Shown: positions 1 through 6,639, counted from the stretch's first letter. The stretch: 9,619 bases of DNA from an uncultured Gemmatimonadota bacterium (GCA_946887295.1 CAMPKP010000135.1:1-9619); one strand, 5' to 3'. The notes: a model not told the origin generated them from the letters alone. Numbers and translations are program-made.

Positions 1-970
1 GCTCGGCCCTGCGCTGGAGACTGCGGCGTCGGAGGCAGGCAAGGCCTTCGGTGACGCCAGCGTCTACCTGGAAAAGCTCATCCAGCGCCCACGCCATGTG
101 GAGATCCAGGTGCTCGCCGACCGCGAGCGCACCATCCACCTCGGCGAGCGCGAGTGCTCCGTCCAGCGGCGCCATCAGAAGCTGGTGGAGGAGGCCCCGT
201 CCCCGGCGGTGACCTCCGAGCTGCGGGAGTGGATGGGCGCGGCGGCCGTGGCGGCGGCCGAGGCGGTGGGCTATCTCGGCGCGGGCACCTGCGAGTTCCT
301 CCTCTCGGCGGACCGGTCGTTCTACTTCCTGGAGATGAACACCAGGATCCAGGTCGAGCACCCGGTGACCGAGCTGGTCTACGGCGTGGATCTGGTTCGA
401 GAGCAGCTCCGCATCGCGGCGGGGGAGCCGATGCGGATTCCGTCCCGCTGGCTGGAGCCGCGGGGATGCGCGCTCGAGTGCCGGATCACCAGCGAAGACC
501 CATCGAACGGCTTCCTCCCTTCTACCGGCCGGATCCGGCATCTGCGGCTTCCCGGCGGTCCCGGGGTTCGCTGGGACGGCGGCGTCGAGATCGGCGACGA
601 GGTGACGCTGTTCTACGACTCGCTGCTCGCCAAGCTCATCGTCTGGGCCCCTGACCGGATTCAGGCCATCGACCGGATGGCCCGCGCACTCGACGAGCTG
701 GTGGTCGACGGCGTGGGCACCAACCAGGGCTTTCACCGCCGGCTGATGGCGGACTCCGAGTTCCGGGAAGGCGAGATCGACATTCAGTTCCTGGAGCGGC
801 GTCCCGATCTCGCGACGCCGGCATTGACCGAGAGCGAGGCGGTGGACCTGGCGATCGCGGCGGCGCTCGCCGAGGACGAGGCGCGGTCCCTGCGGCGGCC
901 AGCCGTCTCCGATGGTGAGCGCCCGGCGTCCCGGTGGCTCGAGCACGCGAGGATCGAGGGACTGCGGTGA
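1..970 (+). CDS. accC: Biotin carboxylase subunit of an acyl-CoA carboxylase (5' truncated)
   Basis: ATP-dependent carboxylation of biotin on a carrier protein, the first half-reaction of acetyl-CoA or related acyl-CoA carboxylases, in the cytoplasm. The reading frame is open from the window edge (first whole codon at base 2), giving 322 residues. The ATP-grasp N-terminal half lies outside; the visible part begins near residue 180 of E. coli AccC. Seen: the RRHQK segment (167-181), the hallmark EMNTRIQVEHP (332-364), an FYDSLLAKLI segment near 611-640, and the closing GxxTNxxFHxRLM region. After IQFLERR there are about 50 further residues with an AIAAALAEDEA helix, which E. coli AccC lacks. 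Such a tail recalls PCC/MCC-type alpha subunits before their carrier domain. The stop overlaps the next start by four bases (GTGA). Whether the substrate is acetyl-, propionyl- or another acyl-CoA cannot be told without the carboxyltransferase gene. The family call is very secure. Confidence 0.95.
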   Translation, partial: LGPALETAASEAGKAFGDASVYLEKLIQRPRHVEIQVLADRERTIHLGERECSVQRRHQKLVEEAPSPAVTSELREWMGAAAVAAAEAVGYLGAGTCEFLLSADRSFYFLEMNTRIQVEHPVTELVYGVDLVREQLRIAAGEPMRIPSRWLEPRGCALECRITSEDPSNGFLPSTGRIRHLRLPGGPGVRWDGGVEIGDEVTLFYDSLLAKLIVWAPDRIQAIDRMARALDELVVDGVGTNQGFHRRLMADSEFREGEIDIQFLERRPDLATPALTESEAVDLAIAAALAEDEARSLRRPAVSDGERPASRWLEHARIEGLR

Positions 971-2190
971 CCGCCGTTCGCATCCTCCGGCTGGCGGCCG
1001 GCGGTGACGGGGTGGGGCGGCTGGAGGACGGCCGGACCGTCTTCGTGCCCCGCACGGCGCCGGGCGACCTGGTCGAGATCGGCGGGCTCCACGCCCGCCG
1101 CCGCTACGCCCGCGCCCGGGTTGCCCGCGTCTTCGAGCCTTCGCCCGACCGGGTGGACCCGCCGTGTCCTCACTACCTCCACGACGACTGCGGCGGCTGC
1201 CAGCTCCAGCACCTCGACGCCGGCCCCCAGAGGGCCGCGCGCCGCGGATTCGTGGGCGACGCGCTCCGCCGCATCGCGAAGCTCGACGTGGCCGACCCCG
1301 ACATCGTGCCCGCCGACCGGGAGTTCGAGTATCGCACCAAGATCACCCTGGCGGTGGACGACGGTGGACGCCGGATCGGGCTGCACCCGCTCGACCGGCC
1401 CGACCGGGCCTTCGATCTCGTCCGCTGCCATATCACGGCCTCCGAGCTGATGGGTCTCTGGGCCCGGGTCCGGGAGGTGCGCGAGCTGCTTCCCCGGGGG
1501 ATCCGGCAGATCGTGCTCCGCCTCGACCGTTCCGGCGGGCTGCATCTCCTGCTGCTCGCCTCGGGAACCGTGGCCTGGGACGGGGCGGGCGCACTGCACC
1601 GGGCGCTGGAGGCGCGCGGGCCGAGTGCGACGATATGGCTCTGGCGCGAGGGCTCCGATGCCGAGGCAGTCGCCGGTGCCCAGGTCCCGTTCCCGGCGAC
1701 AGTCTTCGAGCAGGTTCATCCCGCCATGGGCGACAAGGTCCGCGCCTTCGCGCTCTCCGCCCTCGGCGAGGTGGCGGGACGTCATGTCTGGGACCTCTAT
1801 GCGGGCATCGGCGAGACGACATCGGCGCTGGTCCGCGCGGGCGCCACGGTCGAGAGCGTCGAGTCCGACCCTCGCGCCGTGGCGGAGGCGGAAGCCCGGG
1901 GGCCCACGGCCGTGCGGCACGTGGGCCGGGTGGAGCGGCTCCTGAGCCGGCTCCGGGCGCCCGAGCTCGTGATCACCAATCCGCCGCGCACCGGGATGGA
2001 CGAGCGGGTGACGGCCGAGCTGGAGCGCGTCTTGCCGCAGCGGATCGTCTACATCTCCTGCGATCCGGCCACGCTGGCCCGCGACCTGACGCGGATGTCG
2101 GCCTTCCGCCTGGCCCGCGCCCTGGCCTTCGACCTGTTCCCCCAGACAGCGCACGTCGAGACCGTCGCGGTGCTGGAGCCGGCGCGGTGA
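967..2190 (+). CDS. TrmA/RlmD-family RNA (uracil-C5)-methyltransferase with TRAM domain and Fe-S cysteines
   Basis: Predicted SAM-dependent 5-methyluridine methyltransferase acting on rRNA or tRNA; 407 residues. Order of parts: TRAM RNA-binding domain (about 1-58), Fe-S cysteines C67, C75 and C78 (CGGCQLQH) with the fourth at C154, SAM motif I DLYAGIGETT (276-285), motif IV NPPRTG (338-343), nucleophile C365 in YISCDPATLARDL, and general-base candidate E398 in FPQTAHVET. Known family motif IV is DPPRxG or DPARAG, so residue 338 is Asn where Asp is usual. I chose GTG 967, not GTG 934, because GAGGGA (956-961) lies five bases upstream, it makes a GTGA overlap with the carboxylase stop, and the TRAM domain starts directly. 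The end overlaps the next gene in the same way. The exact target base (tRNA U54, 23S U747 or U1939 type) cannot be assigned from sequence; RlmD-like is the nearest description. Confidence 0.9.
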   Translation: MTAVRILRLAAGGDGVGRLEDGRTVFVPRTAPGDLVEIGGLHARRRYARARVARVFEPSPDRVDPPCPHYLHDDCGGCQLQHLDAGPQRAARRGFVGDALRRIAKLDVADPDIVPADREFEYRTKITLAVDDGGRRIGLHPLDRPDRAFDLVRCHITASELMGLWARVREVRELLPRGIRQIVLRLDRSGGLHLLLLASGTVAWDGAGALHRALEARGPSATIWLWREGSDAEAVAGAQVPFPATVFEQVHPAMGDKVRAFALSALGEVAGRHVWDLYAGIGETTSALVRAGATVESVESDPRAVAEAEARGPTAVRHVGRVERLLSRLRAPELVITNPPRTGMDERVTAELERVLPQRIVYISCDPATLARDLTRMSAFRLARALAFDLFPQTAHVETVAVLEPAR

Positions 2191-2714
2191 AATACATCGT
2201 GGCCATCGCCGGGCGCGAGATCGAGGTCGAGGTCGACGGCGACCGGGTAACGGTAGACGGCTCCACCCGTCCCGCGACCCTCCGCGGCGTCGAGGGCACG
2301 CCGACGCGGCAGCTCCTGATCGAGGGCCGTCCCACCGCCGTCACCATGCGGAGCGAGGGCCGCGGCCAATGGGTCCTCCAGGTCGCGGGGGACAGGTGGG
2401 AGGCGGAGGTGCTCGACGAGCGGAGCCGGCACATCCGGAGCCTGACGGCCGGTGCGGACCGCCCCCGCGGCCCCGTTACCGTCCGGGCGCCGATGCCCGG
2501 GCTGGTGGTCAAGGTCCTCGCCGAGCCGGGCCAGCGGGTAGTGGCCGGGGGGGGCCTGATCGTGCTCGAGGCTATGAAGATGGAGAACGAGCTCAAGGCG
2601 CCGGGGGACGGCATCGTAGGCGCGGTGCTGGCCCGCGCGGGCCAGGCGGTGGAGAAGGGCCAGGCCCTGGTGGAATTCCGGCCCCCGGAGCCGGCCGAGA
2701 GCAGAATCCCTTGA
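2187..2714 (+). CDS. Biotin carboxyl carrier protein (biotin/lipoyl attachment domain)
   Basis: Carrier subunit that bears biotin for an acyl-CoA carboxylase; 175 residues. The C-terminal biotinyl domain (about 98-166) opens with APMPGLVVKV and contains the biotinylation motif EAMKMEN, with the acceptor lysine at K131. The N-terminal 90 or so residues are predicted beta-rich (KYIVAIAGREIEVEV... and WEAEVLDE) and resemble the linker preceding the carrier domain in fused PCC/MCC-type alpha subunits, rather than the Pro/Ala-rich arm of AccB. GTG 2187 overlaps the methyltransferase stop by four bases; GGAG at 2175-2178 is a plausible ribosome binding site. With the biotin carboxylase two genes upstream, the likely job is as its partner, the pair forming a split alpha subunit. 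A run of eight G (2547-2554) lies just before the biotinylation motif, but the frame across it is intact. Confidence 0.9.
   Translation: MKYIVAIAGREIEVEVDGDRVTVDGSTRPATLRGVEGTPTRQLLIEGRPTAVTMRSEGRGQWVLQVAGDRWEAEVLDERSRHIRSLTAGADRPRGPVTVRAPMPGLVVKVLAEPGQRVVAGGGLIVLEAMKMENELKAPGDGIVGAVLARAGQAVEKGQALVEFRPPEPAESRIP
2547..2554 (+). repeat. G8 homopolymer inside the biotin carrier gene
   Basis: Eight consecutive G, flanked by GGCC and CC, encode part of Val-Ala-Gly-Gly-Gly-Leu, about 20 bases before the biotinyl-lysine codon. As written, the run preserves the expected spacing between the PGLVVKV strand and EAMKM. Such runs can slip during replication or sequencing; no direct sign of phase variation is seen. 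Confidence 0.8.
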
Positions 2715-2740
2715 CCCGCCCCGCGCCGGCCCGCTATCTT
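2711..2740 (+). promoter_or_regulatory. Sigma70-like promoter for rplM-rpsI (and perhaps rpsB onward)
   Basis: A -35 box TTGACC (2711-2716), an 18-base spacer and a -10 box TATCTT (2735-2740) stand out in otherwise GC-rich DNA. The start site would be near 2747, giving a leader of about 45 bases before the rplM ATG. The -35 box contains the TGA stop of the biotin carrier gene, so the promoter sits exactly at the boundary between the carboxylase cluster and the ribosomal genes. Promoter function is inferred from the consensus match and its position. Confidence 0.6.
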
Positions 2741-2791
2741 GTGAGTCTGTTTCGGTTTGACTCCGGTTCAACGTCCAGGACGGCAGCGCTC

Positions 2792-3244
2792 ATGAAGACC
2801 TACACCGCCACGCCCGACGACATCACCCACGATTGGCACATCGTGGATGCCGCCGGTGTGCCGCTCGGCCGGCTGGCCAGTGTCGTGGCCCAGCTCATCC
2901 GCGGCAAGCACAAGCCGACCTATACGCCTCACATGGATGGCGGTGACTTCGTCGTGGTGGTGAACGCCTCCAAGGTGCGCCTCACCGGCCGCAAGGAGGA
3001 GAACAAGACGTACTTCTCCCACACCGGCTACATGGGCCACGAGCGGCACACGTCGGCTCGCGATCTCCTGCAGAAGCATCCCGACCGGGTGATCGAGAAG
3101 GCGGTGTTCGGCATGCTGCCCAAGACCTCGCTGGCGCGGCAGAAGCTGCGCGGCAAGCTCAAGGTGTACGGCGGCGCCGAGCATCCGCACTCCGCGCAGC
3201 AGCCGAAGCCGTTTTCCGTCACCCCCTCCAAGGCGAGCGCATGA
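2792..3244 (+). CDS. rplM: 50S ribosomal protein L13
   Basis: Early-assembling large-subunit protein that binds 23S rRNA. The product is 150 residues, close to the usual 142-150. Family signatures are present throughout: KTYTATPDDITHDWHIVDA at the N-terminus, PLGRLAS, RGKHKPTYTPHMDGGDF (about 44-60), KVRLTGRK, the signature stretch VIEKAVFGMLPK, and the closing KLKVYGGAEHPHSAQQPKP. ATG 2792 is the family start; the nearest purine-rich site is AGGA at 2777-2780, a rather wide 11-base spacing. It is the first gene after the promoter at 2711-2740. Its TGA overlaps the rpsI ATG (ATGA), as expected for the conserved rplM-rpsI pair made in equal amounts. Confidence 0.98.
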   Translation: MKTYTATPDDITHDWHIVDAAGVPLGRLASVVAQLIRGKHKPTYTPHMDGGDFVVVVNASKVRLTGRKEENKTYFSHTGYMGHERHTSARDLLQKHPDRVIEKAVFGMLPKTSLARQKLRGKLKVYGGAEHPHSAQQPKPFSVTPSKASA

Positions 3245-3642
3245 CCGCGGCACCCGTATTCCGCTGGCAGGCAGTCGGCCGGCGCAAGACCAGCGTGGCC
3301 CGGGTCTACCTGACCCCCGGCACCGGAAAGTGGGACATCAACGGCCGGACGCTGGGTGACTACTTCCCCCGTCCTTCCCTGGTGCAGCACATCCAGCAGT
3401 CCTTCACCGCCACCGACACCCTCGGCGCGTTCGACGTGCGGGCGCATGTGGACGGCGGCGGCCAGGCGGGACAGGCGGGAGCGCTCCGGCACGCGATCGC
3501 GCGGGCGCTGGTCGAGGCCGACGGGCAGCACCGGACCAAGCTGCGGGCGGCCGGCCTCCTGACGCGGGATCCCCGCGCCGTGGAGCGCAAGAAGCCGGGC
3601 CGCCCGGGAGCGCGGAAGCGCTTCCAGTTCTCCAAGCGGTAG
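3241..3642 (+). CDS. rpsI: 30S ribosomal protein S9
   Basis: Small-subunit protein whose C-terminal tail reaches the P-site tRNA in known ribosomes. It is 133 residues, in the normal range. Signatures: QAVGRRKTSVARVYLTPG near the N-terminus, DINGRTLGDYFPR, GGGQAGQAGALRHAIARAL (the conserved S9 signature region), LTRDPRAVERKKPG, and the final GARKRFQFSKR, which keeps the terminal Ser-Lys-Arg that contacts tRNA. In many homologues the penultimate block reads KKYGxKGAR; here it is KKPGRPGAR, a small variation. ATG 3241 overlaps the rplM stop by four bases, implying translational coupling. A 131-base spacer with two hairpins follows. Confidence 0.98.
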   Translation: MTAAPVFRWQAVGRRKTSVARVYLTPGTGKWDINGRTLGDYFPRPSLVQHIQQSFTATDTLGAFDVRAHVDGGGQAGQAGALRHAIARALVEADGQHRTKLRAAGLLTRDPRAVERKKPGRPGARKRFQFSKR

Positions 3643-3648
3643 CAAGTC

Positions 3649-3667
3649 GGCGGAACGTCGTTCCGCC
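3649..3667 (+). promoter_or_regulatory. Perfect 8-bp hairpin just after rpsI
   Basis: GGCGGAAC (3649-3656) and GTTCCGCC (3660-3667) are exact reverse complements around the three-base loop GTC, starting six bases after the rpsI stop. The following bases are ATCCCTCAC, with no T-tract, so it is not a canonical intrinsic terminator. It could block 3' exonucleases, be a processing site, or act as a weak pause. That the hairpin can form is seen; its role is inferred. Confidence 0.5.
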
Positions 3668-3689
3668 ATCCCTCACACCGGCGGATTCC

Positions 3690-3718
3690 GCGCCCGGTGC
3701 CCCCTCGGGGGTTGGCGC
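3690..3718 (+). promoter_or_regulatory. Possible rpsB leader stem-loop
   Basis: GCGCC (3690-3694) pairs with GGCGC (3714-3718), and CCCCC (3700-3704) faces GGGGG (3707-3711), with an asymmetric internal loop (CGGTG opposite TT) between the two helices. The inner stem would lose its closing pair to give a four-base loop. It lies about 55 bases before the rpsB start. S2 represses its own operon through leader RNA in E. coli, so an autoregulatory site is conceivable, but I recognise no conserved S2-binding sequence. In DNA this GC-rich, such pairing is only moderately surprising. Confidence 0.3.
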
Positions 3719-3773
3719 GGGAGATGAACCCGGTGGACGAACAACCACTCGAACGGAAGGACGTCGCACCCGC

Positions 3774-4667
3774 ATGGCACAGCCGCAACTGCAGGACCTG
3801 CTCGAGGCCGGAGTCCATTTCGGCCACCAGACTCGACGGTGGAACCCGAAGATGCGCCGGTTCATCTTCGCCGAACGGTCCGGCATCTACATCATCGATC
3901 TCCAGAAGACCCTCCGCCAGATCCAGAAGGCCCAGGAGCTGCTCCGCAGCGTGGTCCTGAAGGGCGAAGGCGTCCTCTTCGTGTGCACCAAGAAGCAGCT
4001 CAAGGCCGTCGTGCAGCTCGAGGCCCAGGATGCCGGCGCGTTCTACGTCACCGAGCGCTGGCTGGGCGGCATGCTCACCAACTTCCAGACGGTGAAGAAG
4101 CAGATCCGCCGGCTCCGGGAGCTGGAGCAGGGCGCCACCGACGGCGACTTCGAGAACTACACCAAGAAGGAAAAGCTCCTGTTCGAGCGCGAGCGGGTGA
4201 AGCTGAGCCGCAACCTCGAGGGCATCAAGCAGCTCGGCCGCCTGCCGGGCGCGCTCTTCGTGGTGGACGCCAAGAAGGAGAAGATCGCGGTCGCCGAGGC
4301 CAACAAGCTCGGCATCCCCGTGGTCGCCATCGTGGACACCAACGCCGATCCCGACGTCATCACGGTCCCCATTCCCGGGAACGACGACGCGATCCGGTCG
4401 GTCTCGCTGATCACCGCGGCGCTCTCCGACGTGATCAAGGAGGCCCGCGCCCAGATGCCGATGCGCGAGGTGGCCGAGGACCTGGAGGCCGAGACCTACA
4501 GCACGGACTCGGGTTCCGAGGGCGACTCCGAGGCCGACCGCAAGCGCCGCCGGCCGCGCCGCAAGCGGCGGCCGAAGCCGGAGGCCATCGCGGCCCGCCT
4601 CAAGCCCGAGACCGAGGGCGCGCCCGAGACGCCCGCGCCGGCCGGGGCCGGCGAGGCCGGCGCCTAA
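3774..4667 (+). CDS. rpsB: 30S ribosomal protein S2 with extended charged C-terminal tail
   Basis: Small-subunit protein S2, required for a functional 30S subunit. The core (about 1-225) is canonical: LLEAGVHFGHQTRRWNPKM, GIYIIDLQKT, FVCTKKQ, RWLGGMLTNFQT (signature), the FERERVKLSRNLEGIK coiled-coil region, LPGALFVVDAKKEKIAVAEA, and GIPVVAIVDTNADPD leading to IPGNDDAIRS. At 297 residues it is longer than E. coli S2 (241). The extra length is a tail from about residue 226: an acidic/Ser-rich stretch (about 235-255), then RKRRRPRRKRRPKPE (256-270), then an Ala/Pro/Gly/Glu-rich end. The ATG is the family start; GGAAGGA (3755-3761) is upstream at 12-base spacing, slightly wide, as for rplM. No promoter was found in the preceding spacer, so transcription probably comes from the rplM promoter. 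Confidence 0.97.
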   Translation: MAQPQLQDLLEAGVHFGHQTRRWNPKMRRFIFAERSGIYIIDLQKTLRQIQKAQELLRSVVLKGEGVLFVCTKKQLKAVVQLEAQDAGAFYVTERWLGGMLTNFQTVKKQIRRLRELEQGATDGDFENYTKKEKLLFERERVKLSRNLEGIKQLGRLPGALFVVDAKKEKIAVAEANKLGIPVVAIVDTNADPDVITVPIPGNDDAIRSVSLITAALSDVIKEARAQMPMREVAEDLEAETYSTDSGSEGDSEADRKRRRPRRKRRPKPEAIAARLKPETEGAPETPAPAGAGEAGA

Positions 4668-4697
4668 GCCCGGCGGACCCGAGCCCCGAGAGAGCCT

Positions 4698-4742
4698 CCG
4701 CCGCTCCTGGCCCGTGCGGGCCGTGAGCGGCGGTCTTACTAT
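4698..4742 (+). terminator. Strong terminator-like hairpin between rpsB and tsf
   Basis: CCGCCGCTC (4698-4706) is exactly complementary to GAGCGGCGG (4725-4733). Within it GGCCC (4709-4713) pairs with GGGCC (4718-4722) around GTGC. The two helices are joined by one C/T mismatch and one T-G wobble, giving a nearly continuous stem of about 15 pairs. TCTTACTATT follows (4734-4743), T-rich though interrupted. This is the clearest terminator-like structure in the window. Because tsf has no obvious promoter of its own, it may act as a partial terminator (attenuator) that lowers tsf-rseP expression relative to ribosomal protein genes. The structure is seen; the role is inferred. Confidence 0.6.
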
Positions 4743-4769
4743 TCAGCCCGAGAACGACCAGAGGAAGCC

Positions 4770-5375
4770 ATGGCAAGCGTGACGATCTCCCCGAAAGACG
4801 TGAGCGAGCTGCGAAGCCGCACCGGCGCCGGCATGATGGACTGCAAGCGCGCGCTGGAAGAGGCCGGCGGCGACATGGACAAGGCGTCGGAGATCCTCCG
4901 GAAGAAGGGGATCGCCAAGGCGGAGAAGCGCGCCGGCCGGGTCGCCACGCAGGGGCTGGTGGTGAGCTACATCCACCACAATCAGCAGGTCGGCGTCCTG
5001 CTCGAGCTCAACTCCGAGACCGACTTCGTGGCCCGCAACGAGGCGTTCGCCCAGCTGGCGCGGGACATCGCGCTCCACGTGGCGTCGGCCGACCCGATCG
5101 GCGTGAACCCGGAGGACGTCCCGGCGGAGCTGCTGGAGCGGGAGCGCCGAATCGCCGAGGAACAGGTCGCCGCCGAGGGCAAGCCGGAGCAGATCCGGGC
5201 CAAGATCGTGGACGGCAAGCTGAAGAAATTCGTGGCGGAGCGCACGCTGCTGGAGCAGCCCTACGTCCGCAACGACAAGATCACCGTCGGGGAGCTGATC
5301 AAGGAGGCGTCCGGCAAGCTGGGCGAGGCCATCTCGGTTCGTCGCTTCGCCCGGTTCCAGATCGGGGCTGCCTGA
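4770..5375 (+). CDS. tsf: Elongation factor Ts (short form)
   Basis: Guanine-nucleotide exchange factor that recycles EF-Tu in the cytoplasm. The N-terminal UBA-like domain (about 1-55) carries [19 protein letters not shown], followed by [17 protein letters not shown]. The core then shows the Tu-contacting [13 protein letters not shown] motif near residue 85. The product is 201 residues against about 280 in E. coli, matching the short class known from Thermus (about 196), which has a reduced core and works as a dimer there. A GAGGAA ribosome binding site (4761-4766) lies just before the ATG. The stop shares one base with the pyrH ATG (TGATG). It follows rpsB in the usual bacterial order, with a terminator-like hairpin between them. 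Confidence 0.97.
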   Translation: MASVTISPKDVSELRSRTGAGMMDCKRALEEAGGDMDKASEILRKKGIAKAEKRAGRVATQGLVVSYIHHNQQVGVLLELNSETDFVARNEAFAQLARDIALHVASADPIGVNPEDVPAELLERERRIAEEQVAAEGKPEQIRAKIVDGKLKKFVAERTLLEQPYVRNDKITVGELIKEASGKLGEAISVRRFARFQIGAA

Positions 5376-6088
5376 TGGCCCTGGCCTACACCCGCGCCCT
5401 GCTCAAGCTGTCGGGCGAGGCGCTGGCCGGGGACAAGGGAAGCGGCCTCGACTTTCATGCCGTCGAGGCCTTCGCGGAAGAGGTCAAGGGGGTGCACGCG
5501 CTCGGCGTGCACCTGTCGCTGGTGGTGGGGGGCGGGAACATCATCCGCGGCGCCACCGCCAGCCGGGAGGGGATCGACCGGGTCTCGGCCGACTACATGG
5601 GCATGCTCGCCACGGTGATCAACGCCCTGGCCCTGCAGGACGTGCTCGAGAAGATCGGGGTGGACACGCGGGTGATGACCGCGGTCCGGATGGAGTCGGT
5701 CGCCGAGCCCTACATCCGCCGCCGCGCGATCCGCCACCTGGAGAAGGGGCGCCTGGTCATCTTCGCCGCCGGCACCGGCAACCCCTTCTTTTCCACCGAT
5801 ACCGCCGGCGTGCTGCGGGCGCTGGAGGTCGAGGCGCAGGTGATCCTCAAGGCCACCAACGTCGACGGCATCTACACCGGCGATCCCAAGAAGGATCTCA
5901 AAGCCACGTTCATCCGCGAGCTCAGCTACCAGGAAGCCATCGTCAAGAACTACGCCGTCATGGACGCCAACGCGTTCGGGCTCTGCAAGGCCAACCAGCT
6001 CCCCATCGTCGTCTTCAACATCAACCGTCCCGGCGCCATCAGGCGGGTGCTCGAAGGCGACCCGGACATCGGGACCATCGTCCGATGA
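5375..6088 (+). CDS. pyrH: UMP kinase (hexameric bacterial type)
   Basis: Phosphorylates UMP to UDP with ATP, in pyrimidine nucleotide synthesis; the bacterial enzyme belongs to the amino-acid kinase fold and is unrelated to eukaryotic UMP/CMP kinase. It is 237 residues, normal for the family. Motifs: LLKLSGEAL (residues 9-17, phosphate/ATP binding), [11 protein letters not shown] (about 49-59), [15 protein letters not shown], the UMP-binding [13 protein letters not shown], and [14 protein letters not shown] for the nucleotide-binding region. The start overlaps the tsf stop by one base, and the end forms an ATGA overlap with frr. No strong ribosome binding site is visible, so translation probably depends on coupling to tsf. 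Confidence 0.98.
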   Translation: MALAYTRALLKLSGEALAGDKGSGLDFHAVEAFAEEVKGVHALGVHLSLVVGGGNIIRGATASREGIDRVSADYMGMLATVINALALQDVLEKIGVDTRVMTAVRMESVAEPYIRRRAIRHLEKGRLVIFAAGTGNPFFSTDTAGVLRALEVEAQVILKATNVDGIYTGDPKKDLKATFIRELSYQEAIVKNYAVMDANAFGLCKANQLPIVVFNINRPGAIRRVLEGDPDIGTIVR

Positions 6089-6639
6089 GCACCATACCCG
6101 AATTGATCAAGCACGGCCGGGAACTGATGCACAAGGCGGTCGAGAACACCAAGCGCGAGTTCAGCGGCATCCGCAGCAACAAGGCCAGTCCGTCGCTGCT
6201 CGAGCTGGTCCGGGTGGAGGCTTACGGCAGCGCCGTCCCGCTCAATCAGGTGGCGATGATCGCCGCGCCGGAACCGCGGCTGCTTACCGTGCAGCCCTTC
6301 GACAAGTCGCTGACCCAGGCGGTGGAGAAGGCGATCCGCGACGCGGGCCTGGGCCTCAACCCCGCCACCCAGGGCAACCTGATCCGGGTGCCCCTCCCGG
6401 TGCTCTCCGAGGAGCGGCGCAAGGAGCTCGTCAAGGTGGTCCACAAGCTCGCGGAGGAGGGCCGTATCGCGGTGCGGCACGCCCGCACCGACGCGCTCTC
6501 CCGGGTCAAGAAGCTCGAGCACATCTCCGGCGACGACAAGACCCGCGCGGAGAAGGACATCCAGAAGCTCACCGACGAACACATCAAGCAGATCGACGGC
6601 CTGATCCACGCCAAAGAGGCCGAGATCATGGAAGTCTGA
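6085..6639 (+). CDS. frr: Ribosome recycling factor
   Basis: Splits post-termination ribosomes together with EF-G. It is 184 residues, the typical length (about 185). Domain I is the three-helix bundle made from the N-terminal stretch ([24 protein letters not shown]) and the C-terminal half ([26 protein letters not shown] and onward through [25 protein letters not shown]). Domain II lies between (about 31-105) with the [14 protein letters not shown] segment and [10 protein letters not shown]. The start overlaps the pyrH stop by four bases (ATGA), and only three bases separate its stop from uppS. Every diagnostic segment is intact. Confidence 0.98.
   Translation: MSTIPELIKHGRELMHKAVENTKREFSGIRSNKASPSLLELVRVEAYGSAVPLNQVAMIAAPEPRLLTVQPFDKSLTQAVEKAIRDAGLGLNPATQGNLIRVPLPVLSEERRKELVKVVHKLAEEGRIAVRHARTDALSRVKKLEHISGDDKTRAEKDIQKLTDEHIKQIDGLIHAKEAEIMEV

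Noticed and set aside
934..966. Earlier GTG start for the methyltransferase at 934
   Set aside because: It would add 11 residues with no family match; GTG 967 has a better-placed ribosome binding site and the typical 4-base overlap.
784..2154. 456-codon open frame on the minus strand opposite the methyltransferase
   Set aside because: It lies antisense to a well-supported gene, encodes a composition-biased Arg/Gly/His-rich product with no recognisable motif, and long antisense frames are expected when third positions are nearly all G or C.
2757..2762. TTGACT as a second -35 box upstream of rplM
   Set aside because: No -10-like hexamer lies 16-18 bases downstream; the region around 2779-2786 is GC-rich.
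3724..3960. Small ORF or leader peptide beginning at ATG 3724 before rpsB
   Set aside because: It runs out of frame deep into rpsB, its purine-rich site abuts the ATG with no spacing, and the translation is low-complexity Ser/Arg/Pro.
4737..4742. TACTAT as the -10 box of a tsf promoter
   Set aside because: No TTGACA-like hexamer at 16-18 bases upstream (that stretch is the terminator hairpin), and the bases are better explained as the T-rich tail of that hairpin.
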